Source: Streptantibioticus cattleyicolor NRRL 8057 = DSM 46488 (lineage in GTDB: Bacteria > Actinomycetota > Actinomycetes > Streptomycetales > Streptomycetaceae). Taken from it: 64,000 bases of DNA. This document shows positions 1-8,923 of the stretch, in pieces. The translations under genes and the position numbers were made by a program. The notes beneath the pieces were generated by a model. The model did not search any database, had not been told where the DNA came from, and worked only from the letters and a program-made list of their open reading frames with translations. The first letter of the stretch is position 1. The number at the start of each line of letters is the position of its first letter. Location: contig NC_017585.1 of the NCBI RefSeq assembly GCF_000240165.1, positions 1,674,001 to 1,738,000 of the forward strand. Reading direction: 5' to 3'.

Positions 1-1240
1 CGTGCGTCGCGCCGAGTTGTCCGTCCAGGGCGTGCGAGCGCCAGGCGAACTCGTAGGCGTGGGTGGCGGACCCCGAGTGGGCCGCGTGGGCGTCGGCCAG
101 AGCACGGCTGCCCGCACCGAAGAGCGCGTCGCCCATGATGGCGGAGCGCAGTTCCGCGAAGGACGCCTCGGGGCGTGACTCGCGGTAGGCGGCGACGAGT
201 CGTGCCGGATCGGGGTGGGAGCGCGCCGCGATCGCGTCGACGTCGGCGGCGGTCGAGGTGGCGTAGGTGCCCACCGGGACCAGGTAGAGGTTTCCCTCCT
301 CGGTGTTGGTGCCGACGAGCAGGTCGACGTCGGCGCTCAGGCCGGTGGCGACGGATTCGGCGGGCTGGGTGTCGAGGACGAGGCTGAAGGGGCTCAGTCC
401 GATCAGCGGGTCGCGGTGGGTCGCGGTGCGCAGGTCGATGCCCGCGAGCCGGGAGGCCGACTCGACCAGGCGCTCGTCGGGGACGTCCGCGAAGGCGTCG
501 AGGGTGGGCTCGATGCCCAGGGCCACGGCCGCCGCCCTGGTGACGCGGGCCGCCTGCTGGGATGTGAACGCTCCCAGGCCGCTGCCGCTCTGCGCGATCG
601 CCCGGCGGAACAGGCCGGTGGCCTCAGGGGTGGCGAGGACACCGCCGACGATGGTCGCCTCGGCCGACTGGCCGAAGAGCGTGACGTTGCCCGGGTCACC
701 ACCGAAGGCGGCGATGTTCTCCCGCACCCAGCGCAGCGCGGCGACCACGTCGAGCAGACCGCGGTTGGCGGGCGCGCCGGGGATGTCCAGGAACCCGGCG
801 ACGCCCAGCCGGTAGTTGTGGGTGACGAGGACGACACCGTCGCGGGCGAAGGCGAAGCCGTCGTACAGGGCCGACCGCGTCGATCCGGCGACGAACCCGC
901 CGCCGTGGACGAACACCATCACCGGCAGGCCCTCACCGCCGGCGGCGGGCGCGAAGACGTTGACGGTGAGGTAGTCCTCCCCACGGCTCCAACCGGCGCC
1001 GAAGTAGGGGGTCATGTCCACGTTGCCGAGTTTGCGTTCGGACTGCGGGGCGTTGGGCCCCGGCACGGTGGCGTCCCGTACGCCGTCCCACCGCTCGTGC
1101 GGGCGCGGCGGAGCGAACCGGCCGGCGCCGCGGGGCGGGGCGGCGTAGGGGATGTTCAGGAAGGTGAGGGGGGCGCCTCGGCGCAGACCGCGGACGGCCC
1201 CTTGAGCGGTGGTGACGACGGGGTCGGGGTGGTGGTTCAC
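1..1240 (-). CDS. Carboxylesterase type B, C-terminus beyond window edge
   Basis: Alpha/beta-hydrolase of the carboxylesterase/lipase type B family, expected to hydrolyse carboxylic esters. The reading frame opens at a GTG at 1240-1238, preceded by a GGAAAGG ribosome site, and runs off the left edge, leaving about 413 residues. Family landmarks visible in order are the N-terminal GAVRGLRRG and FLNIPYA segments, the oxyanion-hole HGGGF, and the nucleophile elbow GQSAE. The last departs from the usual GESAG but keeps the serine. The acidic-residue region (NTEEGN) follows. The catalytic histidine would lie near or beyond the edge. The downstream end of the MBL-fold gene is only 22 bases away on the same strand, so the two are probably co-transcribed and may act on a common ester or lactone substrate; that last point is inference. 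Confidence 0.9.
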   Translation of the reverse strand, partial: MNHHPDPVVTTAQGAVRGLRRGAPLTFLNIPYAAPPRGAGRFAPPRPHERWDGVRDATVPGPNAPQSERKLGNVDMTPYFGAGWSRGEDYLTVNVFAPAAGGEGLPVMVFVHGGGFVAGSTRSALYDGFAFARDGVVLVTHNYRLGVAGFLDIPGAPANRGLLDVVAALRWVRENIAAFGGDPGNVTLFGQSAEATIVGGVLATPEATGLFRRAIAQSGSGLGAFTSQQAARVTRAAAVALGIEPTLDAFADVPDERLVESASRLAGIDLRTATHRDPLIGLSPFSLVLDTQPAESVATGLSADVDLLVGTNTEEGNLYLVPVGTYATSTAADVDAIAARSHPDPARLVAAYRESRPEASFAELRSAIMGDALFGAGSRALADAHAAHSGSATHAYEFAWRSHALDGQLGATH

Positions 1241-1262
1241 AGCGGTGCCTTTCCGCGGGGGC

Positions 1263-2177
1263 TCAGACCTGCTCGGTGTACGGGGCGAAGGGCGCCCAGC
1301 CCTTGACGGCGAACCTCCCTCTCTCGCGGACGACTTCGGCGGCGCCGTGACCGCCCAGGTGCGCGGGGACGACGAGGGCGTTGTGGTCGGCGGCCCAGCC
1401 CAGGAGCCTGCGGCGGGTGGTGCGGGCTTCGGCGGGGTCCTCGCAGAAGCAGCTGTTGGAGTCGGGCTCGTGGATCTGGACCGGGTTGTGCAGCAGGCCG
1501 CCGACGAACAGGGCCCGGTCGCATCCGGATTCCAGCGTGAGAACCGACGAGCCCGGGGTGTGGCCGGGCGCGAGGTCGAGCCGCAGGTTGGTGTCGATGC
1601 GGTGGCTGCCCTCCCACAACTCGGTGCGGCCGGCCTGGTGGACGGGGGCGACGCTGTCTTCGAAGACGTTCTGGTTGCCGCGGCCGAGCAGCGGCTTGTG
1701 TCCGTTGGCGGGGTTCCAGAAGTCGAAGTCCGCCTTGGGCATGAGGTAGGTGGCGTTGGGGAACGTCGGAACCCAGGTCCGGCCGTCGAGGTAGGTGTTC
1801 CAGCCGACGTGGTCGATGTGCAGGTGCGTGTTGACCACGATGTCGACGTCCTCGGGGCGGACCCCGGCGCGGGCGAGGTTGTCCAGGAAGTCGGTGTCGA
1901 GCCGGTTCCACACCGGTGCGTACGGGCGGTCCTTGTGGTTGCCGACACCGGTGTCGACCAGGATGGTCCGGCCCTCGCTGCGCAGCACCCAGGTCTGGAT
2001 GGCCGAGTTGACGATCCGGGTCTCCGGGTTCACGAAGTCCGGCTCCAGCCAGGAACGGTGCGCCTCCCACGCCTCCGCCGGACTCTCGGGGAAGAACGCC
2101 TCGGGCGTCATGTCGACGGGACCGAAGTACTCCCGGACCCGGGTCAGCGTGACGTCGCCCAGGGTGATGGTGTCCAC
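1263..2177 (-). CDS. MBL-fold metallo-hydrolase with altered metal ligand
   Basis: Metallo-beta-lactamase fold hydrolase of 304 residues, similar to the lactonase/arylesterase-like MBL enzymes. The metal motif HLHIDH occupies residues 118-123 and the next histidine lies in APGHTPG (H206). A late PAHLGGHG gives the final histidine. At residues 224-230, FVGGLLH stands where relatives have GD; the bridging aspartate is therefore glycine (codon GGC), which may reduce dinuclear metal binding or indicate a mononuclear enzyme. The ATG start lies 318 bases from the divergent LAL regulator start. It is followed closely by the carboxylesterase gene. Substrate cannot be inferred from sequence. Confidence 0.88.
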   Translation of the reverse strand: MDTITLGDVTLTRVREYFGPVDMTPEAFFPESPAEAWEAHRSWLEPDFVNPETRIVNSAIQTWVLRSEGRTILVDTGVGNHKDRPYAPVWNRLDTDFLDNLARAGVRPEDVDIVVNTHLHIDHVGWNTYLDGRTWVPTFPNATYLMPKADFDFWNPANGHKPLLGRGNQNVFEDSVAPVHQAGRTELWEGSHRIDTNLRLDLAPGHTPGSSVLTLESGCDRALFVGGLLHNPVQIHEPDSNSCFCEDPAEARTTRRRLLGWAADHNALVVPAHLGGHGAAEVVRERGRFAVKGWAPFAPYTEQV

Positions 2178-2465
2178 GATTCTCTCCAGTTCGATCGCTT
2201 CCGGCGTGCCCGGAGCGCGGGTGCGGGCGGGACGCGGACGAGCGGCCGCTCATGTCGGGTACGGGGCGCCGCGCCCCGTGGACGCCCGTGCCGCACCATG
2301 GTGTGTCGCGTGGGGCGTGCCGCGGTATGCGTCAGGTGACTGCACCGTGGAGGCAGCGCGGGACGTGGCGGGACCGTGATGCGCCCGGGACCCGTCCGCC
2401 GTCGGAATATCCCGGACGGTGTGACCGTTGACCTCGCGGTCGGTCCGTCCGAGCAACCTCGATTC

Positions 2466-2505
2466 CTGGAGCACCCCGAAAGACACTGGAGCACCGTGAA
2501 AGACA
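2466..2505 (+). repeat. Tandem 20-bp direct repeat in regulator leader
   Basis: Two adjacent 20-base copies (2466-2485 and 2486-2505), each beginning CTGGAGCACC and ending GAAAGACA, differ only at two central bases (CC versus GT). The GT difference creates the GTG at 2496 that can start the LAL regulator. The repeat could be a simple duplication or a pair of binding sites. The remaining intergenic sequence, 2178-2465, carries no recognisable gene. Confidence 0.6.
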
Positions 2506-4735
2506 TCGGAAGCGCTCGGCGGAACGAGCGCCCGGTCGACGATCTCGAACTGCCGATGGTGGGACGGGAAGCCGAGACCGCGGACTTCGTGCGGCGGCTC
2601 GCCGCCGGCCGGTCCCACGGCGAGGTGCTGATCCTCACGGGCGACCCCGGGGCCGGCAAGAGCGTGCTGCTGGACTTCGCGGCCGACCGCGCGCGGCGTG
2701 AGGGCGGTCGGGTGCTGCGCGCGGTCGGCACCGAGTCCGAGGCGAAGCTCGGGTTCGCGGGGCTTCATCAGTTGTTGCGTCCGGTCCTCGGCGAGCTGGA
2801 CGGCCTGCCGTCGCGGCAGCGTTCCGCGCTCCGGACCGTCCTGGGGCTGGACGAATCCGCCGAGGCCTCCGATGGCATGCTCGTCGGTCTGGCCGTTCTC
2901 ACCCTGGTGTCGGATCTGGCGGAGCCGGCGCCGCTGCTCGTGGTGGCCGACGACGCCCAGTGGCTGGACCGCGCGTCGCTGGACGTCCTCTCCTTCGTGG
3001 CCCGGCGCATGGACAGCGAACCCGTCACGCTGCTGGTGGGTGTGCGCGCAGCGGCCCCGCTGCCCGGGTTCGACAACGGATACGAGCGCCTGGAGGTCGG
3101 TCCGCTGGACGGTGCGGCGGCGAACCGGCTGCTCGACCGGCAGCCGCTGCCGCCGCCCTGCAGCGCGCCGCCGAGTTGAGCCCACGCCGCGCGGAGCAGG
3201 CCCGGCTGCTGACCGAGGCCGCCGCCACGGCCGTCTTCACCGGCCAGCTCGGCTGGGTGGAACACCTGGCCGCCGAGGTCCGCGAGCGCACCGACGACCC
3301 GGCACTGATCGGCGGGGCCTCGCTGGCCGTCGGGCAGCTCATGGCCCTGCGCCGGCCCCACGCGGCGGCCCTCGCCCTGCTGACCCGCGTCGCGCACGAG
3401 GCCGCAGCCGCCCGCTCGCCCCGCCTGCTGGACGCGCTCGCCGCGACCGCGGTGGTCCGCTACTACTCGGGCGAGGAGTCCCCGCGACAGCAGATCGAGG
3501 CCCTGCTCGCCGCCGTGCCGGACGCCCCCGGCGCGGGTGCCCTGCGCGCCTGGGCGCTGGCCGTCTCCGATCCCAACGGGGCGGGTGCCGCGCTCGCCCC
3601 GGCACTGCCCGGGCTGATCGCCGAGGCCGAGGACGACGCCGGCCGCCTGACCGCCCTCGCCGTCGTGGCCTGGCTCCTGGACCTGACCGCCCTCGCCACC
3701 AGGACCTTCGCCGAGGCGTTCGACCGGTGGCAGGCCCGTGGCCCGCTGCCGGACGGACTGGGATGCGCCGTCGGCTGGGCGCTGCTGGAGCAGGGCCGGT
3801 GGGCCGAGGCCCGTTCGGTGGCCGCCGAGGTCGCGGCGGTGGCGTCGGCGGCCGGGCTGGACCACGCCGAGGCGTGCGCGCACGCGCTCGACGCGACGGT
3901 GCTCGCGCTGCTCGGCGATCCGGCCGGCGCGCGCCGGGGCGCCGAACGGGCGCTGGCCCTCGTCGACCCGCTGGAAAGCCGCTCCGTCGCGGTCTTCGCA
4001 CGCCGGGCCCTCGGCCTGGCCGCCGTGGCCGAGGGCGACTACGACACCGCGTACCCGCAGTTCCGTTCAGCCTTCACCGACGACGGCGATCCGGTGCACT
4101 ACCACGTCTCCTCCACCGTCCTGGCCGAACTCGCCGCGGCGGCCGTCCGCCGGGGCCGACGGGAGGACGCCGCCGGACTGCTGGAGCGGTCGGCCCGGCG
4201 CCTGGGCACCGGCGCGTCGGCACGGATCACCGCACTGCTCGACCGGGGCCGCGCCCTGCTCGCCCCACCGGAGCAGGCGGAACCGTACTTCCAGGCCGCG
4301 CTGGTGGATGAGATGGGCGAGCAACGGCCGTTCGAGCGGGCGCAGACACGCCTGGACTACGGGGAGTGGCTCAGAAGACAACGCCGCGTCGCCGAGGCCC
4401 GCCCACTGCTCACCGCGGCGCTCGACACCTTCCGACGACTCGGCGCGCGGCCATGGACCGAGCGGGCGACGGCAGAACTGCGAGCCGCCGGCATCGAGGG
4501 CGATGTGGGCGTGGCGCCCAGTGCCTTCACCCGACTCAGCCCTCAGCAACAGCACATCGTCCAGCTCGCCGCCCGCGGCCTGACGAACCGTGAGATCGGG
4601 GAGAGACTCTTCCTCTCCCCGCGCACGGTCGGCTCCCACCTCTACCGGGTCTTCCCCAAACTGGGCATCACCGCCCGGTCACAACTGCGCGACGTCGTCG
4701 AAGGCACCCTGTCGGGCACCGGTGCCCGGACCTGA
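2496..4735 (+). pseudogene. LAL-family LuxR regulator, internally deleted and frameshifted
   Basis: Remnant of a large ATP-binding LuxR (LAL/MalT-like) transcription factor. The first frame has VGREAE, a Walker A GDPGAGKS and a Walker B LLVVADDAQWLD, and ends at a stop at 3177-3179. The second frame picks up near 3150 with AAAALQRAAELSP and continues through the helical TPR-like region to a C-terminal GerE helix-turn-helix (LTNREIGERLFLSPRTVGSH) ending at 4735. Intact relatives are about 900 residues and carry roughly 150-200 more residues between the ATPase module and the ALQRAAELSP segment. So a deletion plus frame change at about 3150 has removed the middle of the protein. The start is taken as GTG 2496; an in-frame ATG at 2376 is possible. 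It is divergent from the MBL/esterase pair, which it may once have controlled. Confidence 0.75.
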
Positions 4736-4745
4736 GCCGATGGTG

Positions 4746-5762
4746 TCAGCCCGTGGTGCTCTCGCGGACGGCCAGGTGGTGGGGGGCCCACAGTTCGGCG
4801 GGCGGCTCGTCGGGGCCGTCGGTGAGGCGGCCGATGAGGCGCTGGACGGCGAGGCGGGCGATGGCGGCCTTGTCCGGCGAGACGGTGGTCAGGGTCGGGG
4901 TGCTGTAGAGGCCGGTCTCGATGTCGTCGAAGCCGACGACGGCGACGTCCTGGGGAACACGCAGGCCCCGGGTGAGCAGGGTGCGGATGGCTCCTTCGGC
5001 GAGCAGGTCGTTGTAGCAGAAGACCGCGTCGGGCGGGCCGTCGGGATGGTTGAGCAGGTCCGCCATCGCCGCGGCGCCGTCGGAGCGGTGGAAGCGGGCG
5101 GTGGGCACGATCAGGGAGTCGTCGACGGGCAGCCCGCGGGCGGCGTGCGCGTCGCGGTAGCCACGGGTGCGCAGTTGGGCGGTTTCGCCCGTGTCGTAGG
5201 GCTGGTCGCCGACCGCGGCGATCCGCCGGCGGCCGAGGCCGAGCAGGTGCTCGGTGGCGGTGCACGCGGCGGTGACGTTGTCGATGGCGACGTGGTCGTA
5301 GGGGCTGTCGGCGATGCGCTCACCGAGCAGCACCAGCGGCTCGGACCCGTCACGCCGCGCGAGGTCGGCCTGGGAGAGCGACAGCGGGCTGAGGATGACG
5401 CCGTCGAAGAGGGCGGCGCTGGCCCCGCGCATGATCAGTTCCCGTTCACGCTCCGGTTCGCCGTCGGTCTGGTCGACCACGACGGTGTAGCCGTACCGGC
5501 GGCCCTCGGCGATGACGAAGCGGGCCAGCTCGGAGAAGTACGGCACGTCCAGTTCGGGGACGACCAGCGCGAGCAGCCCGGTGCGTCCGCGCTTGAGGTT
5601 ACGGGCCAGCAGGTTGGGGCGGTAGCCGAGTTCGGCCACCGCCTCCTCCACCCGCCGCCGGGTCTCGTCGGAGACCTGCGCGTACCCGTTGACGACATTG
5701 GACACCGTGCGGATCGACACGCCGGCGCGGGCGGCGACATCACGCAGTCGGGTGGTGGCCAT
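4746..5762 (-). CDS. LacI-family transcriptional regulator
   Basis: Sugar-responsive repressor of 338 residues, the usual family length. The N-terminal helix-turn-helix (residues 5-24, LRDVAARAGVSIRTVSNVVN) and the hinge region NLLARNLKRGRTG are typical. The periplasmic-binding-protein-like effector domain follows (VVVDQTDG, DNVTAA, VVGFDDIE). It is the last gene of a minus-strand locus with sialidase, ABC importer and GH2 glycosidase. Palindromes TGCAACGTTGCA, the classic shape of LacI-family operators with central CG, lie upstream of those transcripts and are its likely targets. It is preceded by a strong hairpin at 5841-5872, so it probably has its own promoter in 5763-5840. The convergent LAL pseudogene ends 10 bases from its stop. 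Confidence 0.93.
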   Translation of the reverse strand: MATTRLRDVAARAGVSIRTVSNVVNGYAQVSDETRRRVEEAVAELGYRPNLLARNLKRGRTGLLALVVPELDVPYFSELARFVIAEGRRYGYTVVVDQTDGEPERERELIMRGASAALFDGVILSPLSLSQADLARRDGSEPLVLLGERIADSPYDHVAIDNVTAACTATEHLLGLGRRRIAAVGDQPYDTGETAQLRTRGYRDAHAARGLPVDDSLIVPTARFHRSDGAAAMADLLNHPDGPPDAVFCYNDLLAEGAIRTLLTRGLRVPQDVAVVGFDDIETGLYSTPTLTTVSPDKAAIARLAVQRLIGRLTDGPDEPPAELWAPHHLAVRESTTG

Positions 5763-5840
5763 CGTGGTCCTTTCGGGCCTGTGTGGCTCGGCCGAGCCGG
5801 GAGGGCAACAGCTTATTGAGTGTCCGTCACGGGTGATGCC

Positions 5841-5872
5841 GGCGCCGGGGCCCCGCTGCGGGCCCCGGCGCC
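5841..5872 (-). terminator. Strong hairpin after GH2 gene
   Basis: A perfect 13-bp inverted repeat (5841-5853 with 5860-5872) with a 6-base loop lies 11 bases beyond the GH2 stop on the minus strand. There is no T-tract, as is common for Streptomyces terminators. It separates the GH2 gene from the LacI gene. Confidence 0.65.
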
Positions 5873-5882
5873 CCGTGTCTTC

Positions 5883-7931
5883 TCACCTGTCGGCGACGTC
5901 CACGCACGTACGGGCGATCACGTGGCCGTCCTCGGCGAGGGCCAGCAGGTGCAGCCGCGCCGCGCCGAGGCCGTCCGGCAGGCTTTCGGAGACGTGGACG
6001 GGTTCGCTGAGTTGGTAGGGGTGCACGGTGACCGGGGTGTGACCGGTGCCGGGTGCCGGGTCGTCGGCCGAGCCGAGTTGGGGTCCCCACACGGTGGCCA
6101 GGGTGACCTCCACCGGTTCGGGGCCGTGGTGGGAGACGTGTACGTCGAAGGCGGCCGTGCGGTCGCTGCCGACCAGGAGGTCCCGGCCGGGCGCGACGGG
6201 CTCGACGTCCACGACGAGTACGGTGTCGGCGTTGGCGTGGGCGGCCGGGTTGGAGCCGCCGTCCTTCAGGGTCCGGTCGAAGGCGTAGATGCCGGCCATC
6301 TCGTGCTCGATGTCGTACAGCTCGGTCCACACGTAGCCGGAGAGCCCGTCGTGGCGGCGCAGTTCCTGGGTCTGCCAGCGCTGGTTCCAGCCGCGTTCGA
6401 CACTCGTTTTGCCGCCGCCGAACTCGCTGTTGAGGTTGGGGACGCCGACGGCGGGGCTGCCGTCGGCCATGACGAGCTTGCGCACGACGCGCCCGCCGCC
6501 CAGACCCACCGGGAAGCTCGTCTCGCCGTCGGCCAGCAGGGCCCGGACCTTGGCGGACCAGCCGGCCGGGGTCTCGTCGTAGATGTGCCAGTCGACGAGG
6601 TCGGTGGCCACGTGCGTCCATCCGGAGTTGTCGACCACGGGACGGGTGGCGTCCAGGCTCTTGAGCAGGTCGTAGGCGCGGCGGACGGCCTGCTGCTTGG
6701 CCGGGTCGCCGGGGACGTCCCAGTCCAGGCCCCATTCCTCGTTGTACAGGCCCCAGATGACGATGCTGGGGTGGTTGCCGTCGCGGGCGACCATCGGCTC
6801 TATCTGCGCGTCGAAGCGGGCCGCGGCCTGCTCGCTGTACACGCCGGTGGAGGCGGGCTCCGCCCACACCAGCATGCCGAGCCGGTCGGCGTGGTGCAGG
6901 AAGCGCGGGTCCTCCAGCTTCAGGTGCTTGCGGACCAGGTTGAAGCCGGCTTCCCGGGCCAGCTCCAGGTCGGTGATGAACGCCTCGTCGTCGGGGGCCG
7001 TCAGGCCGGTGCGCGGCCAGTAGCCCTGGTCCAGCACTCCGCGCACGTAGAGGCGTTCACCGTTGAGCAGCAGCGTGTCACCGCTGACCTCGATGCGCCG
7101 CAGTCCGGTGGCCGCGCCCACCCGGTCGGCGCCGTCCGCCGAGTCCAGCGTCACGGTGACGTCGTACAGGTACGGGTCGGTGGGCGACCACAGCCTGGGG
7201 GCGGCGACCGGCAGGGTCACCCGGACCGGACCGGCGGCGGGGGCCTCGACGGTCACCGGTTCGCCACCGGTGGCCTGGACGGTCAGCCGCGAGCCGGCGG
7301 CGTGCGGGCCGTCGAGCGTGACGTCGGCGGTGATGGCGTCGAGGTCCCGCGAGGGAGCCAGGGCGACGGAGGCGATGTGGGTGGCGGGCCGCGCCTCCAG
7401 CCACACCGGCTGCCAGATGCCGCTGGTGGGGGTGAACGCGCAGTCGTCGTAGTCGTCGCGCGGGATGCTGCGCTGCTTGCCGTGGACGATCTCCCGCTTG
7501 TCGATCGGCGCGTGGACGTGGACGAGCAGGGTGGCGGTGGTGCGTCCGGCGAGCGCGTCGGTGATGTCGAACTCGAACGGGGTGTAGCCGCCCTCGTGTT
7601 CACCGACCTCGGTGCCGTCGACCCACACCCGGGCGTGATGGTGGACGGCGCCGAAGTGCAGCACCACGCGCAGGCCCTGCCACGCCGCGGGGACGGTCAG
7701 GGTGCGCCGGTACCAGCCGTGCTCCAGCCAGTGCGTGGCGACGCCGGACGCCTCGGTCTCCCAGGCGAACGGCACGGTGATCCGCTGCGGCCACCGCGTG
7801 TCGTGGGCCAGATCCTCCGGCAGCGCGGTGCCCCGCGGGTCGGGGGCGAAGTCCCAGGTGCCGTTGAGGGATTGCCAGGCGTGGGAGCGGTCGAAGTGGG
7901 GACGGGGGTATTCGGGGCGGACCGAGGTCAC
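5883..7931 (-). CDS. Glycoside hydrolase family 2 (beta-galactosidase/glucuronidase type)
   Basis: Intracellular-type GH2 glycosidase of 682 residues, with no signal peptide. The N-terminal jelly-roll sugar-binding region contains SLNGTWDF and HHARVWVDG. The immunoglobulin-like middle and a TIM barrel follow. The acid/base glutamate lies in YNEEWG (about residue 399) and the nucleophile in NSEFGGG (about residue 502). The GTG start at 7931 has GGAG nine bases upstream; the frame is open further upstream but that part overlaps the next gene and shows no family similarity. It probably cleaves oligosaccharides taken up by the adjacent ABC importer. The exact sugar (galactoside, glucuronide or mannoside) cannot be decided from motifs alone. 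Confidence 0.92.
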   Translation of the reverse strand: MTSVRPEYPRPHFDRSHAWQSLNGTWDFAPDPRGTALPEDLAHDTRWPQRITVPFAWETEASGVATHWLEHGWYRRTLTVPAAWQGLRVVLHFGAVHHHARVWVDGTEVGEHEGGYTPFEFDITDALAGRTTATLLVHVHAPIDKREIVHGKQRSIPRDDYDDCAFTPTSGIWQPVWLEARPATHIASVALAPSRDLDAITADVTLDGPHAAGSRLTVQATGGEPVTVEAPAAGPVRVTLPVAAPRLWSPTDPYLYDVTVTLDSADGADRVGAATGLRRIEVSGDTLLLNGERLYVRGVLDQGYWPRTGLTAPDDEAFITDLELAREAGFNLVRKHLKLEDPRFLHHADRLGMLVWAEPASTGVYSEQAAARFDAQIEPMVARDGNHPSIVIWGLYNEEWGLDWDVPGDPAKQQAVRRAYDLLKSLDATRPVVDNSGWTHVATDLVDWHIYDETPAGWSAKVRALLADGETSFPVGLGGGRVVRKLVMADGSPAVGVPNLNSEFGGGKTSVERGWNQRWQTQELRRHDGLSGYVWTELYDIEHEMAGIYAFDRTLKDGGSNPAAHANADTVLVVDVEPVAPGRDLLVGSDRTAAFDVHVSHHGPEPVEVTLATVWGPQLGSADDPAPGTGHTPVTVHPYQLSEPVHVSESLPDGLGAARLHLLALAEDGHVIARTCVDVADR

Positions 7932-8011
7932 TCGTGTTCTCCAAGATGGATGGTTCGGACGCCGCTCGCGGCGGCACGGGGCGCGGCTGCCGGGGCCGGC
8001 CGCGCGGTGGT

Positions 8012-8923
8012 TCAGCCGGTGGTGCTGCCTTGCAGGGCCCCGCCCCGGAAGTACTTCTCCAGGAACAGGAAGAGCAGGATCAGCGGAAGGACGGTGACCA
8101 GACCGCCCGCGATCAGGACGGGGACCAGCTCGGCCTTGGAGCCGGTCTCGGCCGCGTGCGACAGCGAGGACAGGCCGACGGTCAGCGGATACAGGCTGCT
8201 GCGGTTGAAGACGATCAGCGGCAGGAAGTAGTTGTTCCACACCGCGACGACGGTCAGCAACACCACGGTGACCAGCCCGGGCACGGTCAGCGGCAGCACG
8301 ATCCGCACGAAGATGCGGATCTCGCCCGCACCGTCCATACGGGCCGCGTCGATCAGGTCGCGGGGCACGGAGGAGTCGATGTAGGTACGCATCAGATAGA
8401 CGCCGACCGGGGAGACCATGCTCGGCAGGATCATGCCCCACACCGAGTTGACCAGTCCCACCTTCGCGTACACCAGGAACAACGGCAGGGCCACGGAGGT
8501 GATGGGCACCAGCAGGGTCGACATCACCAGGTAGAACAAGGCGTTGGCGCCACGGAAACCGAAGCGGGCGAAGCCGTAGCCGGCCATCGCCGACAAGAGG
8601 GTCGCGCCGATCGCCGCGCACCCCGCGTACAGCAGGGTGTTGCCCAGCCAGTGCAGGTACACCCCGGCGCCGCTGACATCCCTTCCCAGGGCCGAGAGGT
8701 TCTGGAAGAGATGGAACGGCCGGGCGAACCAGAAGCCGTTGGTGCCGTAGACGTTGGCCTGCGTCTTGGTCGCGTTGATCGCCAGCCAGGCCACCGGGGC
8801 CAGGATGAACAGCGCGAACGCGGTGCTAACGAGGGTCAGTACGGTCACGGTGCCGCGGCGCAGCCCGTACAGGTGGAGCGGCACGGTGTCGGGCGGCTGC
8901 TCGGCGGTTCGTCGGTTGCTCAT
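8012..8923 (-). CDS. Carbohydrate ABC transporter permease (MalG type)
   Basis: Inner-membrane component of a CUT1-family sugar importer, 303 residues. Six predicted transmembrane segments include the first around residues 28-50. The family EAA loop is visible as LIDAARMDGAGEIRIFVRIV. The ATG at 8923 overlaps the TGA of the upstream permease by four bases (ATGA), which indicates translational coupling. The gene sits between the partner permease and the GH2 gene. No ATPase gene is present in the locus. CUT1 importers of Streptomyces commonly use a shared MsiK-type ATPase encoded elsewhere, which is the likely case here. Confidence 0.93.
   Translation of the reverse strand: MSNRRTAEQPPDTVPLHLYGLRRGTVTVLTLVSTAFALFILAPVAWLAINATKTQANVYGTNGFWFARPFHLFQNLSALGRDVSGAGVYLHWLGNTLLYAGCAAIGATLLSAMAGYGFARFGFRGANALFYLVMSTLLVPITSVALPLFLVYAKVGLVNSVWGMILPSMVSPVGVYLMRTYIDSSVPRDLIDAARMDGAGEIRIFVRIVLPLTVPGLVTVVLLTVVAVWNNYFLPLIVFNRSSLYPLTVGLSSLSHAAETGSKAELVPVLIAGGLVTVLPLILLFLFLEKYFRGGALQGSTTG

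Noticed and set aside
5820-8231. An 803-codon open frame on the plus strand across the GH2 gene
   Set aside because: It is antisense to a well-supported GH2 gene; Gly/Val/Arg-rich composition without domains is the normal shadow of high-GC coding.
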